Counted from the first letter of the stretch, positions 43,245 to 52,266 are shown. The stretch is 64,000 bases of DNA from Clostridium sp. AT4 (GCF_001517625.2 NZ_LN999828.1:822303-886302), one strand, 5' to 3'. Notes: a model not told the origin generated them from the letters alone. Numbers and translations: made by a program.

Positions 43245-44780
43245 ATGGTAACAGGAGCAATAAAAAATAAAGTAGATAAAATCTGGGATGATATAGCAGC
43301 AGGAGGAATTACAAATCCGATTACTGTAATTGAACAGCTTACATATTTGATGTTTATTCGATCTCTGGATGAAAAAGAGTTGGAAAATGAGGAATTTGCC
43401 AATATGATGGGAGAGTCTGGAGATTATATTTTTCCACAGACAGAGTCAGGGCAGTCTATGCGCTGGAGCAAATTTAAGGATAAAGATCCAAGAGATATTT
43501 TTGATATCGTATCTCAAAGGGTGTTTCCTGCAATAAAGAAAATGAAACATGGTAAATTGCCGGATTTTAATATGGCAGGTGACCTAGTAGAAGTGAATGA
43601 AGCAGATCAATATTCCAATAGCGAAAATACTGCATTTTCCAGATATATGGAAGATGCAATGTTCCTTATTCCGACTCCACAGGTATTGCAGAAGATCGTT
43701 ACAGGATTGGAAGACTTGTATACACATGATATTGCAGACGGTGATATGCAGGGGGATTTATATGAATATATGCTTGGAAAATTAGCATCTGCAGGACGTA
43801 ATGGACAATTTCGAACGCCAAGGCACATAATAGATATGATAGTTGAATTAGTTGAACCTACTCCGGATGATACTATTTGTGATCCGGCCTGCGGAACAGC
43901 TGGTTTTCTGGTAGCTTCAGCTAAATATATCAGAGAACATTACGAGGATACAATGACCAGTGACCAGTGGGATGCCTATGCCAGCACCATGTTTTCCGGA
44001 TTTGATACAGACCGAACGATGTTACGAATATCTGCAATGAACCTGATGCTGCATTCGATCAGTAATCCGGATGTGGATTATAAGGACAGTGTTTCAAAAC
44101 AGAATGATATCAGTTCCAAGTATACAGTATGTCTGGCAAATCCTCCCTTTAAGGGAACCATAGACGCAGAAAGCATCAATGATAATTTAAAAGCGGTTAC
44201 AAATACCAAGAAGACAGAGCTGTTGTTTTTGGCGTTATTTCTCCGTTTGCTGAAAAAGGGCGGAAGATGTGCCTGTATTGTACCAGATGGCGTATTGTTT
44301 GGCAGCAGTAATGCTCATAAGTCCATAAGAAAAGAAATCATTGAAAATCATCAGCTTCAGGCAGTTATATCTATGCCTTCCGGTGTTTTCAAACCATATG
44401 CGGGAGTTTCAACAGCAGTGCTTGTATTTACAAAGACAGGAGCTGGTGGGACGGAAAATGTCTGGTTTTATGACATGAAAGCAGACGGATACAGCTTGGA
44501 TGATAAGAGAAGTGAGATCCAGGATAATGACATTCCTGATATTATTGAGAGATTCCATAATCTGGAAAAAGAGGCCGGCAGGGAAAGAACAGAGCAGAGC
44601 TTTTTTGTTCCAAAACAGGAGATTGTAGATAATGATTATGATTTATCAATCAATAAATATAAGAAAGTTGAATACGTGCCGGTAAATTATCCGCCAACCC
44701 ATGAAATTATGGCTGAATTGAGGAGACTGGAAAAAGAAATAGCCGAGGAAATGGCTGAGTTGGAGAAACTGCTTTTGTAG
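43245..44780 (+). CDS. hsdM: Type I restriction-modification methyltransferase subunit HsdM
   Basis: N6-adenine methylase of a type I system; works as HsdM2-HsdS and with HsdR for cutting. 511 residues. The N-terminal helical domain (about 5-160) is followed by the methylase with SAM motif DPACGTAGFL (from Asp213) and catalytic NPPF (299-302). The C-terminal helices (ending ELRRLEKEIAEEMAELEKLLL) contact the specificity subunit. AAAAGGA precedes the ATG. Base composition is visibly richer in A+T than purL next door, which fits an island acquired separately. It is 19 bp from the first specificity gene part. Confidence 0.95.
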   Translation: MVTGAIKNKVDKIWDDIAAGGITNPITVIEQLTYLMFIRSLDEKELENEEFANMMGESGDYIFPQTESGQSMRWSKFKDKDPRDIFDIVSQRVFPAIKKMKHGKLPDFNMAGDLVEVNEADQYSNSENTAFSRYMEDAMFLIPTPQVLQKIVTGLEDLYTHDIADGDMQGDLYEYMLGKLASAGRNGQFRTPRHIIDMIVELVEPTPDDTICDPACGTAGFLVASAKYIREHYEDTMTSDQWDAYASTMFSGFDTDRTMLRISAMNLMLHSISNPDVDYKDSVSKQNDISSKYTVCLANPPFKGTIDAESINDNLKAVTNTKKTELLFLALFLRLLKKGGRCACIVPDGVLFGSSNAHKSIRKEIIENHQLQAVISMPSGVFKPYAGVSTAVLVFTKTGAGGTENVWFYDMKADGYSLDDKRSEIQDNDIPDIIERFHNLEKEAGRERTEQSFFVPKQEIVDNDYDLSINKYKKVEYVPVNYPPTHEIMAELRRLEKEIAEEMAELEKLLL

Positions 44781-44799
44781 GCAGGGGAAGAGGTGCAGA

Positions 44800-45393
44800 A
44801 TGGTTGATAAGATTCAGAAGTGCAAGGATGAAATTGTGACGCGAAAACGAATTCAATTAGGAACGTTCATTAGCGAATATTCTGTCCGTAATAAAAATGA
44901 TTTGAATATTCCTGTATACAGTGTTACAAATAGCCAAGGTTTTTGCAAGGAGTATTTTGGAAAAGAGATAGCCAGTAAGGATAAGACAACGTATAAAATA
45001 GTGCCATATGGTTATTTTGCATATAATCCTTCTCGAATCAATGTTGGTTCAATTGATTGGCAGAGATGTGAGGAACAGGTAATTGTTAGTCCGCTTTATA
45101 ATGTATTTTCCGTTTCGGATAGTATTGATCGTCAGTTTTTGTATTATTTTTTGAAAAGTGATATTGGCCGTCAAATAATTCAAGCAAAAGCTACTGGTAG
45201 CGTTCGAGATAATCTTAAAATTAATATGCTGAAAGAAATGACAATACCAGATATATGTTTAGAGGAGCAGAAAAGGTGTGCAAATATTTTGGATAAACTA
45301 CAGAAGATTATTGAATTTCGCAAACAGCAACTTAATGAATTGAATAATCTTATCCAATCCCGACTTTGCGGTGAGATGGAGGTGCCAGCATGA
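44800..45393 (+). CDS. HsdS 5' half (one target-recognition domain)
   Basis: 197 residues with only one target-recognition domain (about 15-150) plus the conserved central helix (EEQKRCANILDKLQKIIEFR, QLNELNNLIQSR). Full HsdS proteins have two TRDs and about 400 residues. After SR the frame runs into a short unrelated tail, LCGEMEVPA, and stops. The missing half is found at 48264-48884, in the same reading frame. It might still function as a half subunit that dimerises, as is known for artificial or natural half-HsdS proteins. Its stop overlaps the start of the next hsdS by 4 bp (ATGA). Confidence 0.83.
   Translation: MVDKIQKCKDEIVTRKRIQLGTFISEYSVRNKNDLNIPVYSVTNSQGFCKEYFGKEIASKDKTTYKIVPYGYFAYNPSRINVGSIDWQRCEEQVIVSPLYNVFSVSDSIDRQFLYYFLKSDIGRQIIQAKATGSVRDNLKINMLKEMTIPDICLEEQKRCANILDKLQKIIEFRKQQLNELNNLIQSRLCGEMEVPA
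45353..45363 (+). repeat. Direct repeat, left copy (hsdS break point)
   Basis: TCCAATCCCGA, identical to 48253-48263 and in the same reading frame (codons for Q-S-R). It lies at the end of the central conserved helix of the HsdS half and marks the left edge of the 2.9-kb cassette. Confidence 0.75.
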
Positions 45394-46496
45394 GTGCAAT
45401 ATATAAAAAGTTGGAAGAAGTGTGCGAAATCCTCGATTCTCGTCGTGTACCGATTACAGCAAAGAATCGCAAGACTGGTATTTATCCGTATTACGGAGCA
45501 AATGGGTTGCAGGATTATGTAGCAGAATACATATTTGACGATGAATTGGTGCTTCTTGCAGAAGATGGGGGTAACTTCGGATCCAAAGAGCGACCGATTG
45601 CATATCGTGTTTCTGGAAAGTGCTGGGTAAATAACCACGCACATGTATTGAAAGCCAAGCCGCTTGTGAATGCAGATTATCTTTGCTATGCACTTATGTT
45701 TTATGACACAGAGGGATTGGTCAATGGTGCAACACGACAGAAGTTAACGCAGACGGCAATGCGTCAAATGATGATTCCATACCGTAACATGACTGAACAG
45801 TTGCAAATTGCTGATGAAATCAACCAAGTTATAAGGTTGATAGACAAACGAAAAGAGGAATTGAGTCTTCTTGATCAGCTCGTCAAGTCCCGATTTGTCG
45901 AATTGTTTGGGGATCCTGTATCGAATCCATACAGTTTACCAGAAGATACATTACCTAATTTAGGAAAATTCGGTCGAGGAGTATCTAAACACAGACCAAG
46001 AAATGATATTAAGTTGTTAGGTGGTAAATATCCATTGATTCAGACAGGAGATGTTGCAAACGCTGGATTATATATTACATCTTATAGTAGCACATATTCG
46101 GAACTAGGGTTAAAGCAGAGTAAAATGTGGGAAAAGGGTACTCTTTGTATTACGATCGCTGCCAATATAGCAAAGACGGCTATACTGGAATTTGATGCCT
46201 GTTTTCCTGATAGTGTGGTTGGATTTATTGGGAACGAGAGGACAAATAATATTTTTATTCATTATTGGTTTTCTTTTTTTCAAGCAATCCTTGAATCTCA
46301 GGCTCCAGAGTCTGCTCAGAAGAATATAAACCTGAAAACTCTTAGTGAATTAAAGGTGATTGTGCCAGAAAAAAAGAAACAGGATCAGTTTGCTGCCTTT
46401 GTTGCCCAGACCGACAAATCGAAACTGGCAGTGGAAAAGAGCCTGAAACAGTTAGAAATTTTGAAAAAATCACTTATGCAGCAGTATTTTAGCTGA
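45390..46496 (+). CDS. hsdS: Type I restriction-modification specificity subunit HsdS
   Basis: 368 residues with two target-recognition domains: TRD1 about 5-140 and TRD2 about 190-335, separated by a conserved helix (DEINQVIRLIDKRKEELSLL ... SRFVELFG) and closed by a second helix (QTDKSKLAVEKSLKQLEILK). It determines the DNA sequence recognised by HsdM and HsdR. TRD sequences differ from those in the split copy, so it should have a different target. It starts by an ATGA overlap with the half-HsdS, and lies inside the cassette. Confidence 0.88.
   Translation: MSAIYKKLEEVCEILDSRRVPITAKNRKTGIYPYYGANGLQDYVAEYIFDDELVLLAEDGGNFGSKERPIAYRVSGKCWVNNHAHVLKAKPLVNADYLCYALMFYDTEGLVNGATRQKLTQTAMRQMMIPYRNMTEQLQIADEINQVIRLIDKRKEELSLLDQLVKSRFVELFGDPVSNPYSLPEDTLPNLGKFGRGVSKHRPRNDIKLLGGKYPLIQTGDVANAGLYITSYSSTYSELGLKQSKMWEKGTLCITIAANIAKTAILEFDACFPDSVVGFIGNERTNNIFIHYWFSFFQAILESQAPESAQKNINLKTLSELKVIVPEKKKQDQFAAFVAQTDKSKLAVEKSLKQLEILKKSLMQQYFS
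45888..45910 (+). repeat. Imperfect direct repeat in central HsdS region (copy 2)
   Basis: TCCCGATTTGTCGAATTGTT followed by TGG, 19 of 23 positions identical to 48258-48280 in the same frame (S-R-F-x-E-x-F-G). A possible exchange point for the second recognition domain. Confidence 0.6.
46407..46424 (+). repeat. 18-bp direct repeat in HsdS tail (left copy)
   Basis: CAGACCGACAAATCGAAA, identical to 48795-48812 and in the same frame (Q-T-D-K-S-K). It lies after the second target-recognition domain. Confidence 0.8.
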
Positions 46497-46513
46497 TTAT
46501 TGGGGAGGGATTT

Positions 46514-46807
46514 ATGGAAAAAACAGGAATTAAACAGCAGGTAATTCATGAGATACAGAATCTGGCCCAAAAATATGAAGTCAGAAAAGTGATTTTATTT
46601 GGATCCAGGGCCAGGGGAGATTTTAGAGAAAAAAGTGATATTGATTTGGCGGTCAAAGGCGGTGACTTTACTCGATTTTCTATTGATGTAAATGAAGACA
46701 CATCAACCCTTTTAAAATTTGATATCATTAATTTGGATGAAAAAATACAAGAGGAACTTATAGAGTCGATTCAAAAAGAGGGAAGGGTATTATATGAAAA
46801 AATTTGA
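46514..46807 (+). CDS. MntA-like minimal nucleotidyltransferase (antitoxin type)
   Basis: 97 residues. The MNT signature GSx10DxD is exact: Gly30-Ser31 then Asp42-Ile-Asp44 in GSRARGDFREKSDID. In MntA/HepT modules this enzyme adds AMP to a tyrosine of the HEPN toxin and neutralises it. It overlaps the HEPN gene by 14 bp, the usual close pairing. TTGGGGAGGGATTT is its ribosome site. It sits within the specificity cassette, 17 bp after the second hsdS. Confidence 0.87.
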   Translation: MEKTGIKQQVIHEIQNLAQKYEVRKVILFGSRARGDFREKSDIDLAVKGGDFTRFSIDVNEDTSTLLKFDIINLDEKIQEELIESIQKEGRVLYEKI

Positions 46808-47198
46808 ACATTTTAAATCAAATTTAAGGGTATTAGCTCTGGCAGAGAAAGAGAATCTGTCCAATGAGTTTATCATTGGAGGGATTATTGACAAATTTTT
46901 TATTCAGTTTGAGCTTGGATGGAAGGTATTAAAAGAATTACTGAGCTATGAAGGGCAGAGTATTTCCGCCAGCGGATCTCCTAAAATGATATTAAAAACA
47001 GCATTTACCATTTATGATTTTATCGATGAAGATATTTGGTTGGGGATGCTAAAGTCAAGAAATGATATGACGCATATTTATGATGCATTAGCGGCCAGAC
47101 GCCTGGTTGATATGATTTTAAAGCAATATATCCCGGAATTTCAAAAGATGGAAAAGGGAATAGAGCTGTTTTATAAGGATGAAATAGACAATATGTAA
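46794..47198 (+). CDS. HEPN protein (HepT-like toxin / HI0074 family)
   Basis: 134 residues, all-helical. It contains the RX4HXY motif (Arg89, His94, Tyr96 in RNDMTHIYD), diagnostic of HepT-type RNases whose Tyr is the site of AMP addition by the MNT partner. The HI0074-type N-terminus (FIIGGIIDKFFIQFELGWKV) also fits. It probably cleaves RNA or tRNA when unmodified, acting as the toxin. It is coupled to the MntA-like gene by overlap and followed, after 56 bp, by the recombinase gene. Confidence 0.85.
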   Translation: MKKFEHFKSNLRVLALAEKENLSNEFIIGGIIDKFFIQFELGWKVLKELLSYEGQSISASGSPKMILKTAFTIYDFIDEDIWLGMLKSRNDMTHIYDALAARRLVDMILKQYIPEFQKMEKGIELFYKDEIDNM

Positions 47199-47254
47199 AA
47201 TGGGGCGAAAAGCTGGAGAAGGATGTTGGTATACAAGTAAAGGAGTGTACCACA

Positions 47255-48250
47255 ATGAAAGAACAGCTGATTACTGAGATTACCCGCCAAATGCTTCCAT
47301 ATCTGGATAATTATCAGATGGAACAATTACAGGAGACATTATCGCACTGTTTTTGGGGAGTGCAGGTTTCGCCGGAAGAAGAGACAGATCAGATAAAAGA
47401 GAAAGAAACAAATTCTGAGTTGTTGGATATGTTCATTTCAGCAAAACGTGTAGAGGGATGTAGTGAAAAGACATTAAAATACTATCAAGCATCAATCATG
47501 AGGCTTTTTTCAACGGTAGATATTCCGGCAATTCGTATGAGAACGGATGACTTAAGAGGATATTTATCGGAATATCAGCAGACCAGTCAGTGCAGTAAAA
47601 GTAATATTGATAATATTCGCCGTATCCTTTCCAGTTTTTTTGCATGGTTAGAGGATGAGAATTATATATTGAAAAGTCCGGTACGCCGGATTCATAAGAT
47701 AAAATCAAACCAGCCGGTAAAAGAAACGTACACAGATGAATCTCTGGAAATCATGAGGGATCAATGCGGGTGTTTGAGGGATCTGGCATTGATTGATTTG
47801 CTGTCATCAACGGGGATGCGAGTAGGTGAACTGGTACGATTAAACAGATCTGACATAGATTTTGAAAATCGGGAATGCGTTGTATTTGGTAAGGGAAGCA
47901 AAGAACGTCCCGTATATTTTGATGCAAGAACGAAAATTCATTTGAAAAATTATCTTGATAGTCGAACAGATAAAAATCCTGCGCTGTTTGTGTCTTTGAT
48001 TCAACCATTTAAGCGGTTAGAAATCAGTGGAGTTGAGATACGTCTGCGTAATTTGGGAAGGAAACTGGGAATTACAAAAGTACATCCTCATAAGTTCCGG
48101 CGAACACTGGCAACACGTGCTATTGACAAGGGAATGCCGATTGAACAGGTACAAAGATTGCTTGGACATGCTAAGATAGATACCACAATGCAGTACGCAA
48201 TGGTAAATCAAAATAATGTTAAAATCTCTCATAGAAAGTATATAGGGTGA
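47255..48250 (+). CDS. Tyrosine recombinase (XerC/D-like integrase)
   Basis: 331 residues. The SAM-like core-binding domain (about 50-145) and catalytic domain (about 160-331) carry Arg189 (TGMRVGEL), Lys in FGKGSKERP, His279-x-x-Arg282 (HKFR), His305 (LLGHAKIDTTMQYA) and the nucleophile Tyr314. Such recombinases beside hsdS genes are known to invert or shuffle specificity segments in other bacteria. Here its stop is followed after 2 bp by the right copy of the 11-bp repeat, as an integrase next to its attachment site. AAAGGAG is the ribosome site. No phage structural genes are near. Confidence 0.92.
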   Translation: MKEQLITEITRQMLPYLDNYQMEQLQETLSHCFWGVQVSPEEETDQIKEKETNSELLDMFISAKRVEGCSEKTLKYYQASIMRLFSTVDIPAIRMRTDDLRGYLSEYQQTSQCSKSNIDNIRRILSSFFAWLEDENYILKSPVRRIHKIKSNQPVKETYTDESLEIMRDQCGCLRDLALIDLLSSTGMRVGELVRLNRSDIDFENRECVVFGKGSKERPVYFDARTKIHLKNYLDSRTDKNPALFVSLIQPFKRLEISGVEIRLRNLGRKLGITKVHPHKFRRTLATRAIDKGMPIEQVQRLLGHAKIDTTMQYAMVNQNNVKISHRKYIG

Positions 48251-48252
48251 TT

Positions 48253-48263
48253 TCCAATCCCGA
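48253..48263 (+). repeat. Direct repeat, right copy (hsdS break point)
   Basis: TCCAATCCCGA, the partner of 45353-45363, located 2 bp after the recombinase stop codon. Same frame (codons for Q-S-R). Candidate recombination or attachment site. Confidence 0.75.
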
Positions 48264-48280
48264 TTTATAGAGATGTTTGG
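48258..48280 (+). repeat. Imperfect direct repeat in HsdS fragment (copy 3)
   Basis: TCCCGATTTATAGAGATGTT followed by TGG, 19 of 23 positions identical to 45888-45910. Confidence 0.6.
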
Positions 48281-48884
48281 TTCAGGTAGATATCCAACGG
48301 TAATAGCCTCAGAAGTTTGTGATTTTATAACTAAAGGAACAACACCACCTACAGGAGAAATCACTGAAAAATATGAAATTGGAATGATTCCGTATTTGAA
48401 AGTGTATAACTTAAGTTTTACTGGAGAATTGTTGTTTGATAATATGCCGCAATATATTTCGGCTGATACCCATAATAAGCAGTTAGCACGTTCCAAAGTT
48501 TTACCTAATGACGTGCTAATGAATATTGTTGGCCCACCATTAGGAAAATTTTCTCTTGTTACTGATGAATTTTCTGAATGGAATATAAATCAAGCAATTG
48601 CAATTTTCAGAGCCAAAGACAGGGTTCTTCCAAGATACCTTATGGCAGCACTTATGCAACCGAATGTATTACGGCCTTTTTTGGAACAAGCAGTTGGTAT
48701 TCGACAACTCAATCTGAGTCTTGAACAATGCAGAAATCTCGAATTTCCATTGCCTCCGATAGAAGAACAAAGAGCTTTTGTGGAGCTTTCGGAACAGACC
48801 GACAAATCGAAATATCTATTTTACTGCTTAGAATATATACGCAATAATTTCAACGCAATGCTAGAATTTTATATGGGGGGATAA
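48273..48884 (+). pseudogene. HsdS 3' fragment (second recognition domain)
   Basis: 203 residues starting inside the conserved central motif (SRFIEMFG begins just before the ATG) and continuing through one target-recognition domain (about 5-165) and the closing helix (EQTDKSKYLFYCLEYI). There is no ribosome site, and an in-frame stop (48243-48245) lies upstream, so it is probably silent. Joined to 44800-45363 at the shared repeat it would give a 394-codon HsdS. The C-terminal helix differs from that of the complete hsdS (YLFYCLEYIRNNFNAMLEF). Confidence 0.82.
48795..48812 (+). repeat. 18-bp direct repeat in HsdS tail (right copy)
   Basis: Second copy of the sequence at 46407-46424, in the same frame. 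Confidence 0.8.
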
Positions 48885-48891
48885 ATCAGAG

Positions 48892-51800
48892 ATGGCAAAT
48901 TTTGAATTTTTAAAGAACCAAAAAGAATATATATTATTTGCAAACGCTGCGATAGAAGCAGAAAAGGTTTATGCGACTTCTCCGGCCATGTCAGCTGTTG
49001 GGAGCAGAAAAGCGTTGGAATTAGCTGTGAAATGGGTGTATTCTGCGGACGATTCTATGCAGATGCCGTATAAGGATAATCTGCAGTCACTGATCCATGA
49101 GCCCAGCTTTCGGTTTTCGGTCGATTATCATACCTGGGGTAAGCTTCCATTTATTGTAAAATTAGGTAATCTTGCAGTACATACAGAACGCAGTGTCAGT
49201 GCCGGTGATGCCCTTATGTCGCTGCGTAGCTTATTTGAGTTTATTGAATGGGTGGATTACTGCTATGGGCTTAACTATGAAGAACGGTATTTCAGAGAGG
49301 AAGAGATTCCAAGAGAAAGGGTGATTGTTGATGCCAGGAAGATAAAAGAGCAGGAGAGTCTTCTTGGGGAAAAAGATGCAGAAATAGAGAAGCTTCGCAA
49401 GAAAATTGCATCTATGTCAGAACAGTTCACTGCTTCCAAGGAACAGAATCAGCAGAGCCGAAGCTTTGAACCGGAGGATATTTCCGAATTTTTAACCAGA
49501 AAGAGATTCATAGATGTTGATTTGAAACAGTTAGGATGGAAATTTGATGGAAGTGATGCCGATGTATGGGAAGAGTATGAAGTGGATGGTATGGCAGGAG
49601 TCCTTGGGCAAAAGGGATACGTTGATTATGTGCTGTTTGGAAAAGACGGTTTGCCATTGGCTGTGATTGAAGCAAAACGGACCAGCAAAGACCCGAATAT
49701 TGGACGAAAACAGGCGATGTTGTATGCGGATTGCTTACAGAGAAAATTTGGCCGGAGACCCATGATGTTTACCACAAATGGATTTGAGACCTATTTTTGG
49801 GATGATCAGACGAGTCCGCAGAGACGGGTGAGTGAGGTGTTTGGAAAAGAGGATCTTCAGCGTCTTATGAACCGCAGAACGGAAAGAAAGCCATTAAACG
49901 AGATTCCGATTAATGATAAAATTACAGACAGATATTATCAAAAAGAAGCAATCCGGGCAGTATGCGGTCATATTGAGCAGGGATTCCGGAAAAATCTCCT
50001 TGTCATGGCAACTGGCACCGGAAAAACAAGAACCGCCTCCAGTCTGACGGATGTATTAAGCCGGGGCGGATATGTGACAAATGTTTTATTTCTGGCAGAC
50101 AGAACTGCTTTGGTGAAACAGGCAAAGGATGATTTTAAAAACTATCTTCCCGATATGTCTCTTTGTAATCTGTGTTCAAGTAAGGATGATAAAACAGCCA
50201 GGATTGTATTTTCTACTTATCCGACCATGCTGAATGCCATTGATGAATGTAAGACAAAGGATGGGCTTCCGCTATTTACGCCCACGCATTTTGATCTGAT
50301 TATTGTTGATGAAAGTCACAGGTCGATTTTTAAGAAATACAGGGCTATTTTTGAATATTTTGACGCATATTTAGTAGGGCTTACGGCGACTCCAAGGACA
50401 GATGTAGACAGGAATACATATGACTTTTTTGAAATGGAGGATGGCGTCCCCACGTATGCATACGATTATGAAACGGCTGTAAATGAGGATCATGTGCTTG
50501 TTCCGTATTATAACTATGAGGTCAAAACAAAATTTCTGGAAGAGGGAATTACGTATGATGATTTATCAAAAGAGGATAAGGAAAGATATGAGGACGACTT
50601 TGCTGAGGACGGATATATTCCGGACTTTATTCCTTCTGCCGAACTGAATCAGTTTGTCTTTAATGAAAATACGGTAGATATGGTACTGCAGGATTTAATG
50701 GAGCGGGGCATTAAGGTTCAGGGCGGAGATCTCATTGGAAAAACGATTATTTTTGCTCAAAATAAAAAACATGCAGAATTTATCTTGGAACGGTTTAATC
50801 AATTATATCCTCAGCATAAAGGAACATTTGCACAGCGGGTTATCTGTGATGATGCCTATGCGCAAACCATCATAGATGATTTTAAACAGCCGGATAAGGA
50901 GCCGAGAATTGCCGTGTCGGTTGATATGATGGATACGGGTATTGATGTTCCGGAGTGTGTAAATCTTGTATTTTTTAAGAAGATCCGCTCAAAAACAAAG
51001 TTCTGGCAGATGATTGGCCGCGGCACCCGATTAGCGCCTTACTTAAATTGTGTCGATGGTATAAACGGTGAATATACCGGAAAGAAATATTTCATAATTT
51101 TTGATTATTGCGGAAATTTTGAATATTTCAGACAGAAGCCGAATGGAATGGAAGGAAATGATACAAAATCGCTTTCAGAAAATATATTTGGAAAAAAAGT
51201 GCGGCTGGCTGCTGCCATGCAGGAAAGCACATTTGCAGAGGAGTGTTACCAGGAGTGGAGAAAGGAGCTGGTAACAGAATGCAATGCCCAGGTTCTGGCC
51301 CTTAACACAGAGCTTGTATCTGTGCGGCTCAGGCGTGAATATGTAGAGAAATATCGTAAGCTGGGAAGCTTTACCTATATAAGTGAAGGGGCAAAGGGAG
51401 AGTTGATTGACCATATTGCACCATTGGTGTATATGAATGACCCGGATGAATATGCAAAGCGTTTTGATAATTTTATATATGGAATGATGATTGCATGTTT
51501 GGAAGCGATGCCGTCTTTCAAATATGCCAGAAAACAGCTATGTGAGATTGCAGCATCATTTGAAAAAAAGATAACCATTCCTCAAATTAAAGCCAAACTT
51601 TCAATTATCAGGGAAGTTAATACAGACTCCTATTGGGAAGCGAATGATATTTTGGTTTTTGAGAAAACAAGGAGAGAACTTCGTGATTTAATGAAATTCC
51701 TCGTTGATGATGCAGAACCGAAAAAACGGATTATTACAAATCTCACAGATCCTGTGATTGATACGACAGAAGGGAAACAGCTGGATCCTGCATATGATTT

Positions 51801-52266
51801 TGAGGATTACAAAAAGAAGGTAAACCGCTATGTAAATGAACATGGCAATTCCATTGTGATTCATAAGCTTACACATAATATCCCGCTGACCGCAGGGGAT
51901 TATGAGGCGTTGGAGCGTGTGCTCACAGAAGAGCTTGGAAGTAAAGAGGATTATAAGCGGGAATATGGAGATACACCCTTTGGGCTTCTTATCAGAAAAA
52001 TTGCAAAGCTTGATCACGATGCGGCAATGGAGGCATTCTCCGCGTTTATCAATGATGCATCACTGAATCAGAAACAGATTGCATTTGTACGTAAGATTAT
52101 AAATCACATGGAGCAGAGCGGTTATATGGAAGACATTAAGGAGCTTATGAAGCCGCCTTTTGATAAGCCGATCAGCTTTGTTAAGCTGTTTGATGCCAAA
52201 ACAAGAACCGCGCTGATGAAAAAAATTATTGAAATTAAAGAAAATGCAGTTAATATTGTAGCTTAA
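48892..52266 (+). CDS. hsdR: Type I restriction endonuclease subunit HsdR
   Basis: Restriction and DNA translocation subunit, 1124 residues. It begins with a DUF4145-like domain (about 10-140), then a coiled coil (about 145-195). The HSDR_N nuclease follows (Asp245, Glu260-x-Lys262 in VIEAKRT), then the SF2 helicase: ATGTGKT (Walker A Lys378), DESH (473-476), GRGTRLAP. The last 350 residues form the C-terminal helical region that contacts HsdM. It is in the same orientation as hsdM, immediately after the silent HsdS piece. The leader GGGGGGATAAATCAG gives a modest ribosome site. Confidence 0.95.
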   Translation: MANFEFLKNQKEYILFANAAIEAEKVYATSPAMSAVGSRKALELAVKWVYSADDSMQMPYKDNLQSLIHEPSFRFSVDYHTWGKLPFIVKLGNLAVHTERSVSAGDALMSLRSLFEFIEWVDYCYGLNYEERYFREEEIPRERVIVDARKIKEQESLLGEKDAEIEKLRKKIASMSEQFTASKEQNQQSRSFEPEDISEFLTRKRFIDVDLKQLGWKFDGSDADVWEEYEVDGMAGVLGQKGYVDYVLFGKDGLPLAVIEAKRTSKDPNIGRKQAMLYADCLQRKFGRRPMMFTTNGFETYFWDDQTSPQRRVSEVFGKEDLQRLMNRRTERKPLNEIPINDKITDRYYQKEAIRAVCGHIEQGFRKNLLVMATGTGKTRTASSLTDVLSRGGYVTNVLFLADRTALVKQAKDDFKNYLPDMSLCNLCSSKDDKTARIVFSTYPTMLNAIDECKTKDGLPLFTPTHFDLIIVDESHRSIFKKYRAIFEYFDAYLVGLTATPRTDVDRNTYDFFEMEDGVPTYAYDYETAVNEDHVLVPYYNYEVKTKFLEEGITYDDLSKEDKERYEDDFAEDGYIPDFIPSAELNQFVFNENTVDMVLQDLMERGIKVQGGDLIGKTIIFAQNKKHAEFILERFNQLYPQHKGTFAQRVICDDAYAQTIIDDFKQPDKEPRIAVSVDMMDTGIDVPECVNLVFFKKIRSKTKFWQMIGRGTRLAPYLNCVDGINGEYTGKKYFIIFDYCGNFEYFRQKPNGMEGNDTKSLSENIFGKKVRLAAAMQESTFAEECYQEWRKELVTECNAQVLALNTELVSVRLRREYVEKYRKLGSFTYISEGAKGELIDHIAPLVYMNDPDEYAKRFDNFIYGMMIACLEAMPSFKYARKQLCEIAASFEKKITIPQIKAKLSIIREVNTDSYWEANDILVFEKTRRELRDLMKFLVDDAEPKKRIITNLTDPVIDTTEGKQLDPAYDFEDYKKKVNRYVNEHGNSIVIHKLTHNIPLTAGDYEALERVLTEELGSKEDYKREYGDTPFGLLIRKIAKLDHDAAMEAFSAFINDASLNQKQIAFVRKIINHMEQSGYMEDIKELMKPPFDKPISFVKLFDAKTRTALMKKIIEIKENAVNIVA

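Noticed and set aside
44800-45393. Complete small hsdS
   Set aside because: Only one recognition domain is present and the conserved frame breaks exactly at a repeat shared with the downstream fragment, so it is better explained as a half gene.
47255-48250. Prophage or integrative conjugative element
   Set aside because: Only a recombinase is present; no phage structural, replication or conjugation genes lie around it.
43245-52266. Invertible hsdS shufflon with inverted repeats
   Set aside because: All hsdS pieces are on the plus strand and the repeats I found are direct; no reverse-complement copy of the central motif was seen in the locus.
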